A stretch of 16,473 nucleotides of DNA. It comes from Prolixibacteraceae bacterium (GTDB lineage: Bacteria > Bacteroidota > Bacteroidia > Bacteroidales > Prolixibacteraceae). The notes under the pieces were generated by a model. That model was given only the letters and a program-made list of their open reading frames with translations, ran no database searches and was not told the origin of the DNA. The stretch lies in assembly GCA_003537645.1 (NCBI GenBank), contig DPRM01000085.1, positions 4,452 through 20,924 on the forward strand, written 5' to 3'. Each line of letters starts with the position of its first letter. Position 1 is the stretch's first letter. Of the stretch, positions 15,428-16,473 are shown in pieces. Made by a program: the position numbers and the translations under genes.

Positions 15428-16473
15428 ATGGAAAACATTTCTTTAAATTTTACGAAGACTTTTGATTTTATATCGAAAGACTCGGTTTTCTCATACAAGG
15501 AAGCGATCGAAAATCACAATCGCGCCCTTTTTAACAAAACCGGAAAAGGCAACGATTTTTTGGGCTGGACTACTTTGCCAGGCTCAATTACTGAAGCAGA
15601 ACTGGCTGATTACGAGGCTACAGCAGCCAAGCTGGTTGCTAAAAACATCGACATTTTTGTAGTTATCGGTATCGGAGGTTCGTACCTTGGCGCAAAAGCT
15701 GTGGTTGATGCGCTTTCGGATAGCTTTGCTCACCTGAAAGAGCGCAAAAGTCCTTTCATTCTTTTTGCCGGGCAGAACATCAGCGAAGATTACCTGTTTG
15801 AACTTCGCGGGTTGCTGAAAACCAAAGAATACGCAATGGCAGTTATTTCCAAATCAGGAACAACTACCGAACCTGCATTGGCTTTCAGGTTACTGAAACA
15901 GGACATCGAAGAAAAATACGGAAAAGCGGAAGCCAACGAACGTATTGTAGCAATTACCGACGCCAGCAAAGGCGCATTGCGCTCACTTGCCACCATCGAA
16001 GGCTACAAAACTTTTGTGATTCCTGATGATGTGGGTGGCCGCTACTCGGTGCTGACTCCGGTAGGTTTACTAGCCATCGCTGTTGCAGGTTTCGATATCC
16101 GCTCACTGGTAAAAGGTGCGGTTGATATGCAGAATGCCACAGGAGTTGATGTTCCGTTCGAAGAAAACCTGGCTGCACAATATGCTGCCGTTCGCAACGA
16201 ATTGTACAAAAACGGAAAGTCGATTGAAATTTTGGTGAACTACAATCCGAAACTTCACTTTCTGGCCGAATGGTGGAAACAGCTTTACGGCGAAAGCGAA
16301 GGAAAAGAAAATAAAGGTATTTTCCCTGCTGCGGTCGATTTTTCGTCCGACTTACATTCTATGGGACAATACATTCAGGAAGGCGAGCGCACTTTGTTCG
16401 AAACCGTTCTTTCGGTAGCAAGTCCCGATCGCGAAGTTCGCATCCCAACTGATGCAGACGATTTGGACGGACT
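15428..16473 (+). CDS. pgi: Glucose-6-phosphate isomerase, 3' truncated by window edge
   Basis: The frame from ATG 15428 stays open to the last base, giving 348 residues with no stop. It encodes the enzyme that interconverts glucose 6-phosphate and fructose 6-phosphate. Visible family features are GIGGSYLGAKA (81-91), the phosphate-binding SKSGTTTE (141-148), the signature DVGGRYSVLTPVGL (201-214) and FSSDLHSMGQYIQEGERT (305-322), which includes the catalytic glutamate region. The N-terminus, MENISLNFTKTFDFI, is that of the short, roughly 450-residue bacterial type, so about 100 residues including the C-terminal catalytic lysine lie beyond the edge. Third gene of the lysS-gpsA-pgi cluster. 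Confidence 0.95.
   Translation, partial: MENISLNFTKTFDFISKDSVFSYKEAIENHNRALFNKTGKGNDFLGWTTLPGSITEAELADYEATAAKLVAKNIDIFVVIGIGGSYLGAKAVVDALSDSFAHLKERKSPFILFAGQNISEDYLFELRGLLKTKEYAMAVISKSGTTTEPALAFRLLKQDIEEKYGKAEANERIVAITDASKGALRSLATIEGYKTFVIPDDVGGRYSVLTPVGLLAIAVAGFDIRSLVKGAVDMQNATGVDVPFEENLAAQYAAVRNELYKNGKSIEILVNYNPKLHFLAEWWKQLYGESEGKENKGIFPAAVDFSSDLHSMGQYIQEGERTLFETVLSVASPDREVRIPTDADDLDG

Noticed and set aside
1..16473. CRISPR arrays, insertion sequences, tRNA or rRNA genes
   Set aside because: No regularly spaced repeats, transposase-like proteins, or cloverleaf or rRNA-like segments were seen on either strand.

Overview
The window reads as a stretch of a Bacteroidota chromosome, most likely from the Bacteroidales/Marinilabiliales side of the phylum; the order is inferred from protein flavour and not proven. 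Supporting this are the lysS-gpsA-pgi gene order, the Bacteroidota-type C-terminal tail on LysRS, start codons without Shine-Dalgarno sequences, and TAnnTTTG-type -7 promoter boxes. Nearly all of the sequence is coding. I found no insertion sequence, prophage, CRISPR array, tRNA or rRNA.

Layout. (1) Positions 1-378 hold the end of an LptF/LptG-family lipopolysaccharide-export permease. (2) Positions 581-2468 hold a two-gene operon: an acyl-CoA carboxyltransferase and a small biotin carrier protein. It is preceded by a -7 box with palindromic sequence around it and ends at a clear intrinsic terminator. (3) Positions 2589-5973, on the minus strand, hold a two-component system: a large membrane histidine kinase of the LytS/YehU type followed by a LytTR response regulator. 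A perfect 19-bp inverted repeat lies between the two genes. Upstream of the kinase, two 11-bp direct repeats 21 bp apart sit against a plausible promoter, as a LytTR autoregulatory site would. (4) Positions 6241-7563 hold a lipoprotein metallophosphoesterase, divergent from the kinase, with a strong terminator. (5) Positions 7674-10484 (minus) hold a periplasmic M16 zinc protease and 10690-12411 (minus) hold recJ. (6) From 12673 to the right edge on the plus strand run lysS, gpsA and a pgi gene cut by the window end.

How the parts fit. Most genes are housekeeping: envelope biogenesis, acyl-CoA carboxylation or decarboxylation, DNA repair, lysyl-tRNA synthesis, glycerol-3-phosphate synthesis and glycolysis. 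recJ and lysS diverge from one intergenic region with a TATCTTTG box facing each way; these boxes also exclude the longer TTG-initiated versions of both proteins. The least ordinary part is the two-component system. The kinase carries a periplasmic region resembling the N-terminal half of Bacteroidota TlpA-type thiol-disulfide oxidoreductases, in front of about nine membrane helices and the kinase core.
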